Shown here: piece by piece, positions 1 to 8,278 of the stretch | Layout: every line of letters begins with the position of its first letter | Position numbering within the stretch: the stretch's first letter is position 1 | Source of the DNA: an uncultured Campylobacter sp. | GTDB taxonomy: Bacteria > Campylobacterota > Campylobacteria > Campylobacterales > Campylobacteraceae | Length of the DNA stretch: 34,158 bases | Assembly (NCBI RefSeq): GCF_938017615.1 | Contig: NZ_CALIJA010000066.1 | Span: forward strand, 1 to 34,158 | Direction: 5' to 3' | The notes under the pieces: generated by a model | What the model saw: the letters and a program-made list of their open reading frames with translations, nothing else | What the model was told of the DNA's origin: nothing | The model's database searches: none | Translations under genes and position numbers: made by a program

Positions 1-28
1 TCCGCCGAAGCGCAGGGCTAAAGCGGCC

Positions 29-53
29 AAATTTAAAGCGGCGCTTTAAATTT
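29..53 (-). terminator. Possible lon terminator hairpin
   Basis: Perfect 11-bp inverted repeat (AAATTTAAAGC, 3-nt loop, GCTTTAAATTT) that begins inside the lon stop codon. No clear T-tract follows on the minus strand, so terminator function is only plausible. Confidence 0.35.
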
Positions 54-2562
54 AAACGAGCGCCAGCTTCAGCACCTCTTCGATCCGATCTACCGGCGTT
101 ATTTTCAGATCGTTTTTGACCTCGTCCGGTATCTCCGCCAGGTCGCGCTCGTAGTTTTTGCGCGGGATCAAAACCTCGGCGATTTTGGCTTTGTGCGCGG
201 CGATGAGCTTCTCCTTAAGCCCGCCGATCGGCAGCACCTTGCCGCTTAGCGTGATCTCGCCCGTCATCGCTAGATCGGCGCGTACCTCGCGCTCGCTTAA
301 AATCGACGCAATCGCCGTGCTCATCGTGATGCCGGCGCTCGGTCCGTCCTTCGGCGTCGCGCCTTCGGGCACGTGGATGTGAAGGTCGAATTTATTATAA
401 ATCTGCTCCGAGCTTTCGGAATTCTCCTCCGCGTCTAAATTTCGCGTCGCCGCAGGGCTTTTAGATGCGCCGCTATTTGCGCGCAATGCGGAGTTTTTGC
501 CCGCGCGTGAGGCTTTTGCGGCGCCCGCCCCCATGTCTTGAGCGGCTTTGAGCTTGCCCTCGTCGATCAGCACCTTTACGACGCTAAAGGCGATCTGCGC
601 GGATTCTTTCATCACGTCGCCGAGCTGGCCCGTGATCGTCATCGCGCCCTTGCCTTTGATCTTGACCGCTTCGATCTTGAGCACGTCACCGCCTACCGCA
701 GTCCACGCAAGCCCGTTTACTATGCCGATTTGATCGCGTTTTTCAACCTCGTCGATCTCGAAAACCTTCTTATTTAGGAATTCGCTCAAATTTTTCGTCG
801 TAACGACGATTTTTTTAAACTCTTTGTCTTTTAAAATTTTAACCGCGACCTTGCGGAAGATCGCTGCGATCTGGCGACGCAGGTTTCGCACGCCGCTTTC
901 GCGCGTGTACTCTTCGATGATCTCGGCAAGGGCTGCGGGGTTGATCGCTACGTCGGCGGATTTTAAGCCGTGGCGCTGCAGCTCCTGAGGGATCAGATAG
1001 TCCTTGGCGATCTGAAATTTCTCCTGCGGCGTGTATGAGCTAAGCTCGATAAATTCCATCCTATCGCGCAGCGGCGCGGGTATGAGAGATACGTCGTTTG
1101 CCGTGGCGATAAAGATGATCTTACTAAGATCGATGTTGAAATTTAGATAGTAATCCCTAAAGCTCGAGTTTTGCTCTGGGTCTAAAATTTCAAGCAGAAC
1201 CGCGGTCGGATCGCCCTTGTATGAGCTTGAAATTTTATCGATCTCATCAAGCACGATGACGGGGTTCATCTGATTTGCCTCGATGAGACCTTGCACGATG
1301 CGGCCCGGCATCGCGCCGATGTAGGTGCGGCGGTGTCCGCGTAGCTCGTTTACGTCCTCAAGCCCGCCTAAGGCGATACGGATAAGTTTACGCTTAAGCG
1401 CGGTCGCGATAGAGTTCGCAAGGCTCGTCTTGCCTACGCCGGGAGGGCCGTAGAAGCACAAGATTGCGCCGCCGTTTTTGCCGTCCTCTTTACTCTTCTT
1501 GCCGCTTGTGCCGCGAAGCTCCAAAAGCTGCTTTAGCGCAAAATACTCCTCGATGCGCGCCTTGGGCTTTTTTAGCGAGTGGTGGTCTTTGTTTAGCTGC
1601 GCCGTAACGCCCTCGATGGACATCTTGTGTTTGGCGGTCTTTTCAAAAGGTACCTCCAAAACCCAGTCCAGATAGCTCTGCACTAGTCCCGCATCGGCGC
1701 TATCGGGGTGCAAGCGGGCAAATTTATCGATCTGCTTTTTGATCTCTTTGTAAGCATCCTCGCCCAAATAGGGCTTTTTAGCTTCCAGCTTTTTGCGGTA
1801 CTCCTCGATCTCGACGTCGCGATCGGCATCGCCGCCGAGCTCCTTTTGGATCTGCTTGAGCTGCTCTTTTAAAAAATACTCTTTGTTCGTCTTGTCGATC
1901 TTGGAGTGAACTTTGCTTTTGATCTCCTTTTCGAGCCTCTGTGCTTCGATCTCGTCGGAGATGTAGTTGATGAGGTTGAAAAGGCGCTTTTGCAAGTTGC
2001 TCTCGGTAAAAAATGAGTATGCTACCTGTTTTTTTAGGCGCAGTGCGCTTAAAATCAGGTCGCAGACGCGCGCGGCGTCGGTGCCGTCGTCGATGGTTTT
2101 TAGCAGATCGTTCGGGAAAAAATGCGTAAGAGTGCTAAGCGTCTTGGTTTTTTCCTTTAGCACGCTTACCAGTGCGTCTAATTTCTGATCGTTGCCGCGC
2201 TCGTCGTGGATGATATCGACGGTAGCGATTAGCGGATCTTGTGAAATTTCTTTTACGATTTTACCTTTTAGCGCGCCTTGGAATAAAATTTTAACCCGAC
2301 CGTCGGGAAGCGGCACGGTTCTCATCACGGAGCCCACGACGCCTGCGTTATAGATACCGCCGAAGCTTCTATCGCCGCTAAATTCCGACTTGGAGCTTAC
2401 GACCATTATCATAGATTCGTTTTTGGCGGCTAGATCGAGGGCTTTTTTGTTATGCTCGTCGCCGATGAAAAGGGGCGCTATCATAAACGGATATAAAAAT
2501 AGCTCGTCCTCGACGATGATAGGCAGATCGCTCGGGAAGGTTGTATTTTGCATCAGTTGCAT
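52..2562 (-). CDS. lon: ATP-dependent Lon protease
   Basis: Cytoplasmic AAA+ serine protease that degrades misfolded and regulatory proteins. An N-terminal substrate-binding domain and coiled-coil (about 1-310) precede the AAA+ module: Walker A GPPGVGKT near residue 370 and Walker B VIVLDEID near 434. The C-terminal protease domain has the catalytic Ser in PKDGPSAGI near 737 and the Lys in GGLKEK near 782, so a Ser-Lys dyad is present. At 836 residues it is slightly longer than usual. The extra length is an Ala/Ser/Lys/Glu-rich low-complexity stretch at about 675-718, between the AAA+ and protease domains. The start is fixed by AGGAGG a few bases upstream, which overlaps the bamD stop. It lies 8 bp behind bamD and is surely co-transcribed, as in Campylobacter jejuni (Cj1074c-Cj1073c, from memory). 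Confidence 0.97.
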   Translation of the reverse strand: MQLMQNTTFPSDLPIIVEDELFLYPFMIAPLFIGDEHNKKALDLAAKNESMIMVVSSKSEFSGDRSFGGIYNAGVVGSVMRTVPLPDGRVKILFQGALKGKIVKEISQDPLIATVDIIHDERGNDQKLDALVSVLKEKTKTLSTLTHFFPNDLLKTIDDGTDAARVCDLILSALRLKKQVAYSFFTESNLQKRLFNLINYISDEIEAQRLEKEIKSKVHSKIDKTNKEYFLKEQLKQIQKELGGDADRDVEIEEYRKKLEAKKPYLGEDAYKEIKKQIDKFARLHPDSADAGLVQSYLDWVLEVPFEKTAKHKMSIEGVTAQLNKDHHSLKKPKARIEEYFALKQLLELRGTSGKKSKEDGKNGGAILCFYGPPGVGKTSLANSIATALKRKLIRIALGGLEDVNELRGHRRTYIGAMPGRIVQGLIEANQMNPVIVLDEIDKISSSYKGDPTAVLLEILDPEQNSSFRDYYLNFNIDLSKIIFIATANDVSLIPAPLRDRMEFIELSSYTPQEKFQIAKDYLIPQELQRHGLKSADVAINPAALAEIIEEYTRESGVRNLRRQIAAIFRKVAVKILKDKEFKKIVVTTKNLSEFLNKKVFEIDEVEKRDQIGIVNGLAWTAVGGDVLKIEAVKIKGKGAMTITGQLGDVMKESAQIAFSVVKVLIDEGKLKAAQDMGAGAAKASRAGKNSALRANSGASKSPAATRNLDAEENSESSEQIYNKFDLHIHVPEGATPKDGPSAGITMSTAIASILSEREVRADLAMTGEITLSGKVLPIGGLKEKLIAAHKAKIAEVLIPRKNYERDLAEIPDEVKNDLKITPVDRIEEVLKLALV

Positions 2563-2570
2563 CGCTCCTC

Positions 2571-3218
2571 CTACTCAAAAATCGCACGATACCAAGGCGA
2601 GCGCGGTTTGATGACGTCGGTACCGTTTAGCGGGGATTCCTCGATGCGCTGTTCGTAAATTTTGGCCGAGCTCTCGCGGTCGGTGCGCTGGTAAAGATCC
2701 TTGATGTCGATATTTAGCTGATGCTCTGCAAGCCTGAGCTTCGTTAGCATCGTCTCAAGTAGCGGGCGATACTCGCTCTGTGGATATTCGGCGATAAATT
2801 TACGAATTTCATCGATGCTGTTTAGCATTAGCTTTTGGTTGCGATTTGGGTGGCTAAAGGAATCAAAATTTGCTCTAATTTTTAGAAATCTTGCGTATTC
2901 GATCTTCTGCGTCGTGCCATAGAGGCGGATATACTCGTCTAGATATTTGTTTGCTTTCTCGTAGTTTTCATCCTCTACAAAAGCCCACGCCATAATGAGC
3001 GTCATCTCCTCAAGCAGCGGAGAGGCGATATGTTCGCTAGAAAAGCTGGTGTAGTGCTTCTCGGCATCCTCCATATTTGCGTTGTTAATATCTTCTAAAA
3101 TTTTAGAATACCACGTTTCGGGGCTTAGGTTAAAAAGCTCGCCGTCGCCTTTGCCGCTGCAGCCGCCGATAAACGCGATAAATAGGAGAGCAGATAGAAT
3201 TTTACTTAGATTTGTCAT
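2571..3218 (-). CDS. bamD: BamD-like outer-membrane assembly lipoprotein
   Basis: A 215-residue lipoprotein with signal peptide and lipobox FIGGC; Cys20 is the predicted lipidated residue. The mature part is helical with TPR-like spacing, and the stretch around residues 75-150 (repeated Tyr/Leu, EYPQSEY) is typical of the BamD/ComL (YfiO) family. By family knowledge it sits on the periplasmic face of the outer membrane and helps the Bam complex fold beta-barrels. It is the first gene of a two-gene unit with lon. In C. jejuni the next gene upstream is fliW; here three pseudopilin genes diverge instead. The assignment rests on the lipobox, length and position next to lon; overall sequence identity to classical BamD looks low. 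Confidence 0.8.
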   Translation of the reverse strand: MTNLSKILSALLFIAFIGGCSGKGDGELFNLSPETWYSKILEDINNANMEDAEKHYTSFSSEHIASPLLEEMTLIMAWAFVEDENYEKANKYLDEYIRLYGTTQKIEYARFLKIRANFDSFSHPNRNQKLMLNSIDEIRKFIAEYPQSEYRPLLETMLTKLRLAEHQLNIDIKDLYQRTDRESSAKIYEQRIEESPLNGTDVIKPRSPWYRAIFE

Positions 3219-3250
3219 AAAAAATCCTTGGAATTTATTTAGCTCGTAAT

Positions 3251-3256
3251 TTTATA
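3251..3256 (-). promoter_or_regulatory. Probable bamD-lon promoter -10 box
   Basis: TATAAA on the minus strand, 33-38 bp upstream of the bamD start, in an AT-rich spacer. Campylobacter sigma-70 promoters often show only a recognisable -10. No -35 was identified. Confidence 0.4.
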
Positions 3257-3398
3257 GTCTTTGAGTAAATGCAAGCTTAAATTCTGCGTTCAAATTTAAA
3301 AATGGAATTTCTTTAAAATTTTTATGCGTTCGGGCTTAAAAATCTTTGTAAACCAAAAAAATTTACGCGATAAATTCTAAATTTAAGTTTAACAATAG

Positions 3399-3404
3399 TA
3401 TAAT
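3399..3404 (+). promoter_or_regulatory. Probable promoter -10 of pseudopilin-hpf operon
   Basis: A perfect TATAAT in the context AGTATAATTAG, about 67 bp upstream of the first pseudopilin ATG and preceded by a long AT-rich run. It is the best -10 candidate in the divergent bamD/pseudopilin spacer. Confidence 0.5.
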
Positions 3405-3470
3405 TAGCGCCGATAACGCAGAGTAAGTTTGCGTTTCCGTAATTTCAAAATTTTAAAGAAAGGATGTAAG

Positions 3471-4217
3471 ATGAAAAAAGGTTTTACTCTAATCGAGCTG
3501 ATCTTTACCATCGTGATTTTAGCGATCACTACGATGGCGATCCCGCGTATCGTCGCGCAAACCACCGAGCTAAACGCCCTCGCGATCAAAGAGGAGCTCG
3601 TATATAACGCCAAAGCTTTAATGTCTCGCGTATCTAAGGCGCAATGGGATAGTGCGTATGCTAATGATGCTACATGCGGAGGCGATGCGAGCTGCATGGA
3701 TAGAATTTTGACCGTAACTCCAGGCGTAGATGATTCGGGCAATAGTACCAAGGAAGTTAGACCGGGGATTTTGCCGGAAGCTAGTCAGCGTGGAATCAGC
3801 TCCCAAACTCCGGCTACAAAAAAGCAATTTGGTAGAAATGGAATTTCGGTTGGCGGAGGTCGTTATAACGATATTGACGACTACGACCAGTTCACGACCG
3901 ATATAAGAGTCGGTGATCTGGTAGGCTCTAGCAGCAAGGGTGACTTCATTCTAAATACTAGGATTAATATAGATGTGGATTATGTAGCAGAGCCTTTTAC
4001 TGCTGCGCAGTATGCTACCGGTACCGATATAAGTGGTGTTCTTAGTGATCAGCCATCCAATGGCGCTGTTACCAATATCAAGATGGTTAGGGTTGCTGCT
4101 ACGGATCTCAACGATGCTGTAGCGAGAGACGGTGCTGCTAAATCAGTCGTTTTAAAAGCGTTTTTATCTAATATCGGCGTCGGCGTCCAGACAACCGTTA
4201 CTAGACGATATAACTGA
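3471..4217 (+). CDS. Type IV pilin-like/pseudopilin (class III signal)
   Basis: A 248-residue protein that starts directly with MKKGFTLIEL. This is a class III prepilin signal: Gly4 before the cleavage point, then Phe, with Glu at mature position 5, followed by a hydrophobic helix to about residue 25. I chose the ATG at 3471 over in-frame upstream codons because AAGAAAGGA precedes it and the prepilin leader must be short. The soluble domain carries one close Cys pair (ATCGGDASC), a likely disulfide loop. It is first in an operon of three pilin-like genes plus hpf. In Campylobacter such proteins belong to the Cts type II-like DNA uptake machinery. The position next to lon-bamD recalls the ctsT region (Cj1077), but I cannot assign a specific cts name. 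Confidence 0.85.
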   Translation: MKKGFTLIELIFTIVILAITTMAIPRIVAQTTELNALAIKEELVYNAKALMSRVSKAQWDSAYANDATCGGDASCMDRILTVTPGVDDSGNSTKEVRPGILPEASQRGISSQTPATKKQFGRNGISVGGGRYNDIDDYDQFTTDIRVGDLVGSSSKGDFILNTRINIDVDYVAEPFTAAQYATGTDISGVLSDQPSNGAVTNIKMVRVAATDLNDAVARDGAAKSVVLKAFLSNIGVGVQTTVTRRYN

Positions 4218-4229
4218 CAGGAGCGCGAG

Positions 4230-5303
4230 ATGAAAAAAGGTTTTACCCTTATAGAGCTAGTGTTTGTTATCGTAGTGCTAGGTATCATCTCGATGTTTGG
4301 TGCCGATCTATACACGAAGATCTACAAATCCTACGTACATGTGCGCGCAGTAAACCAACTGGAAGCCAGAACGCAAAATGCGATGATGCTAATCACAAAC
4401 CGCTTGGAGGATAGAATAAAAAGCTCTACCATAGGCAGGGAGCTTAGCTCAAATGAGTTTGTACCGATTAGTGATCTTACTGATCCGAAATACGACATAC
4501 TAGAATGGATCGGTCAAAGCGTAGAGACGAGAAATATAAATAAGAGAACTCCAGGTTGGAGTGGTTTCATGTCAATGTCTCAGCTTCGAGATGACAAATG
4601 GAAAGCAGGTATAGAAGATGCTGGCTATATTGGGAATACGAGAGCTGAATTTAATATGGTCTCCTTGGGTAGCGATTTTCCGCAAGTAGCTAGGATAGTT
4701 CAGAACTTAAGGGCTACCGCGTATAATACTCCGTCTAATAACACCCAAGTTGCCGTTATTTTTAGGGTCGTTACTAACGATGCCTCCCCTACTAGCGTAG
4801 GTATAGGCTTCGGCTACGATAGAGCGGTTCAAGCAAACGGTAGCAATCGCGTGTTGATCGCCGTAGGTACTCCTAGTGCTGCGGGTAGCGGTAATATGGA
4901 AGGCGAAACTATCAGGATAAATCAGTATCCGCTCAATCCAAATAACGATAACTCACAGGAATTCTCCGAGCAGTATTATATAGCTCATAGTGCCTACGCG
5001 ATCGTTCCAGATTTAGGGGGTAGGGATAGTATTGTATATATGAGAGATAATGCTGGTAATGTATTAAGTAAAAATTTTGATTTGGTTTTAAAATATAATT
5101 ATCGTCCATGGAGCACTGTTGCAAACGATGCGAACTCATACAATGTTGCTAGCAGCGCGTTACTAGCCGAGGACGTGAGCTTGTTTAGGTTCAAGGACGA
5201 TAACGGCGCTGTTGCGCTTAAACTATGTATGAGAGACGACGGCAGAAATTTCGATCCTGCAGAGCTGGATCTGAACGTTTGTAAAGCACAGGTGGTGTAC
5301 TAA
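4230..5303 (+). CDS. Second, larger pilin-like/pseudopilin protein
   Basis: A 357-residue protein with the same N-terminus, MKKGFTLIEL, and a clear prepilin peptidase site with Glu5. It is followed by a hydrophobic helix to about residue 23 and a helix rich in Gln, Arg and Asn. It is long for a major pilin and resembles the minor J-type (GspJ/PilW-like) subunits in length and order. The body looks beta-rich, with a C-terminal CMRD...NVC cysteine pair. The RBS is AGGAG 13 bp after the preceding stop, and its stop codon overlaps the next start as TAATG, so translation is probably coupled. It is probably exported and assembled at the inner membrane with its neighbours. The exact subunit type is inferred from size only. 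Confidence 0.82.
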   Translation: MKKGFTLIELVFVIVVLGIISMFGADLYTKIYKSYVHVRAVNQLEARTQNAMMLITNRLEDRIKSSTIGRELSSNEFVPISDLTDPKYDILEWIGQSVETRNINKRTPGWSGFMSMSQLRDDKWKAGIEDAGYIGNTRAEFNMVSLGSDFPQVARIVQNLRATAYNTPSNNTQVAVIFRVVTNDASPTSVGIGFGYDRAVQANGSNRVLIAVGTPSAAGSGNMEGETIRINQYPLNPNNDNSQEFSEQYYIAHSAYAIVPDLGGRDSIVYMRDNAGNVLSKNFDLVLKYNYRPWSTVANDANSYNVASSALLAEDVSLFRFKDDNGAVALKLCMRDDGRNFDPAELDLNVCKAQVVY

Positions 5304-5836
5304 TGAAAACTATGCGAAAAGGCTTTGCTCTAGTAGCGGCCATATTTTTTATCATCATTGTAGCGACTACCGCGATTACGGCGCTATCTATCGCGTCTAT
5401 GACGGCTCGCGATGTCAATAATATCCAAGGCAGAGAGCAGGCGCTACTGCTAGCTCAGAGTGCTACGGAGCTGGCAGTCCTTGCTATGCAAAAGCATCAG
5501 TATCTAACTACCCCGCTTAAAGAAGGCGGTGCCACGGCTACAACCAATCCTACGTTAAATACGATTACGCTAGCATATCCGTCAAATGATCCAGCTCAAA
5601 AGATGTTTGATATCACCGTGACATTCGGATATTTCGATAGACAGTTGGGTGCGCCCGGCAATCATACCGTCGCTTATAGTAATTTTGGGCAAGGCTCGTC
5701 CGAAACACTTGCAAATGGTAGTGTGGGCAGAATTCTAAGCCATGCCGCGCTTGTAGATGTAGTAGTAAAATCCAACGTAGAAGTTATGGGAAGGCCACAG
5801 ATTACATATCATAGGCGCACTATTCAAAAACCATAA
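5303..5836 (+). CDS. K/PilX-like minor pseudopilin lacking Glu5
   Basis: A 177-residue protein with a short basic leader and KGF followed by ALVAAIFFIIIVATTAI. The Gly-Phe cleavage signature and hydrophobic helix are present. Position 5 after the predicted cleavage site is Ala, not the Glu found in both upstream genes. Loss of Glu5 is the known hallmark of the tip subunit GspK/PilX, which caps the pseudopilus. The start overlaps the preceding stop (TAATG). The order of two Glu5 subunits followed by one without it fits a minor pseudopilin tip complex. It is shorter than a typical GspK, so PilX-like is the safer name. Confidence 0.75.
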   Translation: MKTMRKGFALVAAIFFIIIVATTAITALSIASMTARDVNNIQGREQALLLAQSATELAVLAMQKHQYLTTPLKEGGATATTNPTLNTITLAYPSNDPAQKMFDITVTFGYFDRQLGAPGNHTVAYSNFGQGSSETLANGSVGRILSHAALVDVVVKSNVEVMGRPQITYHRRTIQKP

Positions 5837-5851
5837 TGCAAAGGAGAGACG

Positions 5852-6394
5852 ATGAATTTAAATATCGTAGGTAAACAGTTTGAGTTGACGGAACCCATAA
5901 AAGAGTATGTTGAGAACGCATTTGAGACGCTTGGGAAATATAATTTAGATCTTATCTCGGGACGCTGCGTAATCTCGGCTGACGAAAAGCAGGGAAAAAA
6001 GGGCTTTGTAGTGGATTTTTCTTTAAATTTAGCGCATCAAGACACTATCGTCGTGCGTCAAAAAGATAAAGATCTCTATGCCGCCGTCGATCTCATCGTA
6101 GAGCGCGCCTCAAAAGTGCTTCGCAGATACCACGATAAGGTAAATTCTCACAAAAATCGCGACGAGATGAAACAAAACGCCGTAGATAATGCGGTCGGTG
6201 CCAATAAGCCAAATTTAAACGATGAAGTTGATGAGATCGTCCCTACCGAGCTGGATCTATATAAGCCGCTAGAGATCGATGAGGCGCTAAATAAGCTTAA
6301 AGAAAGTACCGATCAGTTTTTGGTTTTCAATGATATGGATGCTAAAATGCGCGTGCTTTATAAGCGCAAGGACGGTAAATTCGGCTTATTTTAG
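5852..6394 (+). CDS. hpf: Long-form ribosome hibernation promoting factor
   Basis: A 180-residue protein. The N-terminal S30AE/RaiA domain (about 1-105, starting MNLNIVGKQFELT) is joined by a charged linker to the C-terminal dimerisation domain (about 120-180, ending DAKMRVLYKRKDGKFGLF). This two-domain layout defines long HPF, which binds the 30S decoding centre and pairs ribosomes into inactive 100S dimers in stationary phase. The AAAGGAGA RBS precedes an ATG 15 bp after the last pseudopilin stop, so it is probably read through from that operon. It may also have its own internal promoter, but none is obvious in the short gap. Confidence 0.95.
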   Translation: MNLNIVGKQFELTEPIKEYVENAFETLGKYNLDLISGRCVISADEKQGKKGFVVDFSLNLAHQDTIVVRQKDKDLYAAVDLIVERASKVLRRYHDKVNSHKNRDEMKQNAVDNAVGANKPNLNDEVDEIVPTELDLYKPLEIDEALNKLKESTDQFLVFNDMDAKMRVLYKRKDGKFGLF

Positions 6395-6421
6395 AATTTT
6401 AAAATTTTCAAGCAAAATTCT
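6393..6421 (+). terminator. Weak AT-rich hairpin after hpf
   Basis: AGAATTTT at 6393-6400 pairs with AAAATTCT at 6414-6421 around a 13-nt loop, directly at the hpf stop. There are almost no GC pairs and no U-tract, so it would be a poor intrinsic terminator. The rest of the 6395-6677 spacer is AT-rich and shows no gene. Confidence 0.25.
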
Positions 6422-6677
6422 ACGCGGTAGGCACCGCTTCTAAGGGAATAAAATTTGCGATAATCCTCGCTTGCAAGGTGAAATTTTACGCTAAATTCCA
6501 TGCTGTAAAATTCAAAAAAAACCAACCGAGCGGAAATTTTAAAGCGGGTCTAATAGTGAAATTCTTTGAAAAATCGACAAGATAGAATTTATGCAAATTT
6601 CAAAATCTTACTAGATAAAATTTAATCCTCGCAAAGTTTAAAATTTCGTAAAAATAAATAGACGATTTCTTAGCGAA

Positions 6678-7091
6678 CTAGCGTTCCCAAATTAGCTTTT
6701 TGCCGAAAGTTAGAGTATTATCGGTCATTTTCATCCAATCGATTCTGATCGTAAAAAAATCGGTCTGCATCGCGCGTGCAAACGGGAAGCGCTTAAGATA
6801 TAGCGAGGTTTCGCGCTCATCCGCGCTACGGATATGGCCGCAGATCTGCACGCCTTTGATTCTACCTACAAATTTCGTATCCAGTGCAACTGTGGCCGCA
6901 ACTCCGCGGTTGGCAAAGACTGCTTTGATATGCTCGGAGTCGCTCGCGCTTGCGATGATGAGCTCCTTATTTTGCGGATCGTAGGCATAAAATGCGCTGC
7001 AGCAATATGGCAGATTATTGCGCAAAACTCCGAGAGATAGAAGTTTCATCCTGCCTAAAAACTCGTCGAATTTATCCTGAGCGGCACACAT
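6678..7091 (-). CDS. yhbP: YhbP-type (UPF0306) flavin-binding-fold protein
   Basis: A 137-residue protein of the pyridoxamine 5'-phosphate oxidase-like split barrel superfamily. The C-terminus (MTDNTLTFGKKLIWER) closely matches the conserved end of Escherichia coli YhbP. The central segments CCSAFYAYD, IRGVQ-like RIKGVQICG and RFPFAR also follow that family. The biochemical function is unknown; related folds bind FMN or haem. I placed the start at MCAAQ (7091) because a perfect AGGAGG lies 5 bp upstream on the minus strand, which excludes a ten-residue longer version. It is transcribed divergently from dut. Confidence 0.8.
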   Translation of the reverse strand: MCAAQDKFDEFLGRMKLLSLGVLRNNLPYCCSAFYAYDPQNKELIIASASDSEHIKAVFANRGVAATVALDTKFVGRIKGVQICGHIRSADERETSLYLKRFPFARAMQTDFFTIRIDWMKMTDNTLTFGKKLIWER

Positions 7092-7112
7092 TTTAAGCCT
7101 CCTTTTTGCTAA

Positions 7113-7145
7113 ATTATACAATGATTTTCTTTTATTAGCTATAAT
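7113..7145. promoter_or_regulatory. Divergent -10 boxes for yhbP and dut
   Basis: Two perfect TATAAT hexamers face away from each other in the 80-bp spacer. One is on the minus strand at 7113-7118, about 22 bp from the yhbP start. The other is on the plus strand at 7140-7145, about 27 bp from the dut ATG. Both give short leaders, and shared control is possible. Confidence 0.6.
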
Positions 7146-7171
7146 CGCGAGCCAAAATTAGGAGAATTTTT

Positions 7172-7861
7172 ATGGAAAATTATAAAAAAGTAAAAGAGAT
7201 GTTTTTGATGCAGCAAGCCCTAAACGACGAAACAAATGGCGTGGGCTGGGAGGACGGCTATACAAAAAACGGCAAACTTATCAACTGGAAGCGCTGCATT
7301 TACATGGAATGCGCAGAGCTCATCGATAGCTTTGCGTGGAAGCATTGGAAAAATATCTCTGCAGCGCCGGACGTGAATAATATCGTTATCGAGATCGTTG
7401 ATATTTGGCACTTCGTAATGAGCTATATTTTAGAGCAATATTACGGCGGCAAAGACATCGACCACATCGTAAGCGACGTCACGGCAGTAAGCGGATTTGC
7501 GGAGTTTAGCTCCTACGCCTACGATGTGCGCGAATACAGCATCTACGAAATCGTAAACGACATCGAGCTCATAATCCACGAAACGAGCGGCTTTGAGCTG
7601 CAAATCGGCGAGCTGCTGACCGATTTTTTTCGCGTCGCAATTAAATGCGGCGTGAGCTTAGACATTCTTTTTGCCAAATATATCGGTAAAAACGTGCTAA
7701 ATAAATTCCGCCAAAATAACGGTTATAAAGAGGGCAGCTACCGCAAAATCTGGGGAGACCTTGAAGATAACGAGGTGCTAATCGAGGTACTATCAAAAGG
7801 CACAGTAAGCGCAAACGAAATTTACGAGCAATTGCAAAAGATCTACGACGCGACGAAGTGA
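7172..7861 (+). CDS. dut: Dimeric (all-alpha) dUTPase
   Basis: Hydrolyses dUTP to dUMP and pyrophosphate, keeping uracil out of DNA and feeding dTMP synthesis. It is 229 residues and helical, with the metal-binding pattern of the dimeric all-alpha NTP pyrophosphatase superfamily: E46xxE49 (MECAEL) and E74xxD77 (EIVDIW). The N-terminal MQQALND and NGVGWEDGY motifs match the C. jejuni dimeric dUTPase type, which is unrelated to the trimeric bacterial enzyme. The GGAG RBS and ATG agree with the start. It is a monocistronic gene followed by about 400 bp without a gene. Confidence 0.93.
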   Translation: MENYKKVKEMFLMQQALNDETNGVGWEDGYTKNGKLINWKRCIYMECAELIDSFAWKHWKNISAAPDVNNIVIEIVDIWHFVMSYILEQYYGGKDIDHIVSDVTAVSGFAEFSSYAYDVREYSIYEIVNDIELIIHETSGFELQIGELLTDFFRVAIKCGVSLDILFAKYIGKNVLNKFRQNNGYKEGSYRKIWGDLEDNEVLIEVLSKGTVSANEIYEQLQKIYDATK

Positions 7862-8278
7862 AGTCTGGATTTGCGCGCGAGATTTCCCTTTGAAATTTTG
7901 AAATTTCATCTATAAAATTTAGGCAGGCAAATTTTAAAAAAGGGCTTTGGTTTGGAATTCTGCAATTTTGAGCCTGAAATTTTACGCAGTGCCAGCTCAT
8001 TTATAAGAGGCAAAATTCCGCGTAGCAAGCAAATAAATATTCGCAACAGGTAAAAAACATAGCTAGATCTGGCCTCTTTTTTACACACGATAAACGAGCA
8101 GATTAAACGCAGGCAAGCGATCAAAGCATAAATTTCGTATTATAAAGCGGGATGAGCCGACTAAAGCAAGAGATTGCGCCAAGCGAGCGGATTAATGAGG
8201 CGCTTTCGTACGGTAGCCAAATTGCTCAGCTCAAATTCCGTCGCAAAAGTCGCTAAAATAACGCAAATAGGAGCATTC
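7862..8278. other. Gene-free spacer, dut to EI24 gene
   Basis: About 417 bp with many stops in all frames and AAATTTT-type runs. Short possible frames have no RBS or recognisable protein. I see no RNA gene or repeat of note. Confidence 0.5.
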
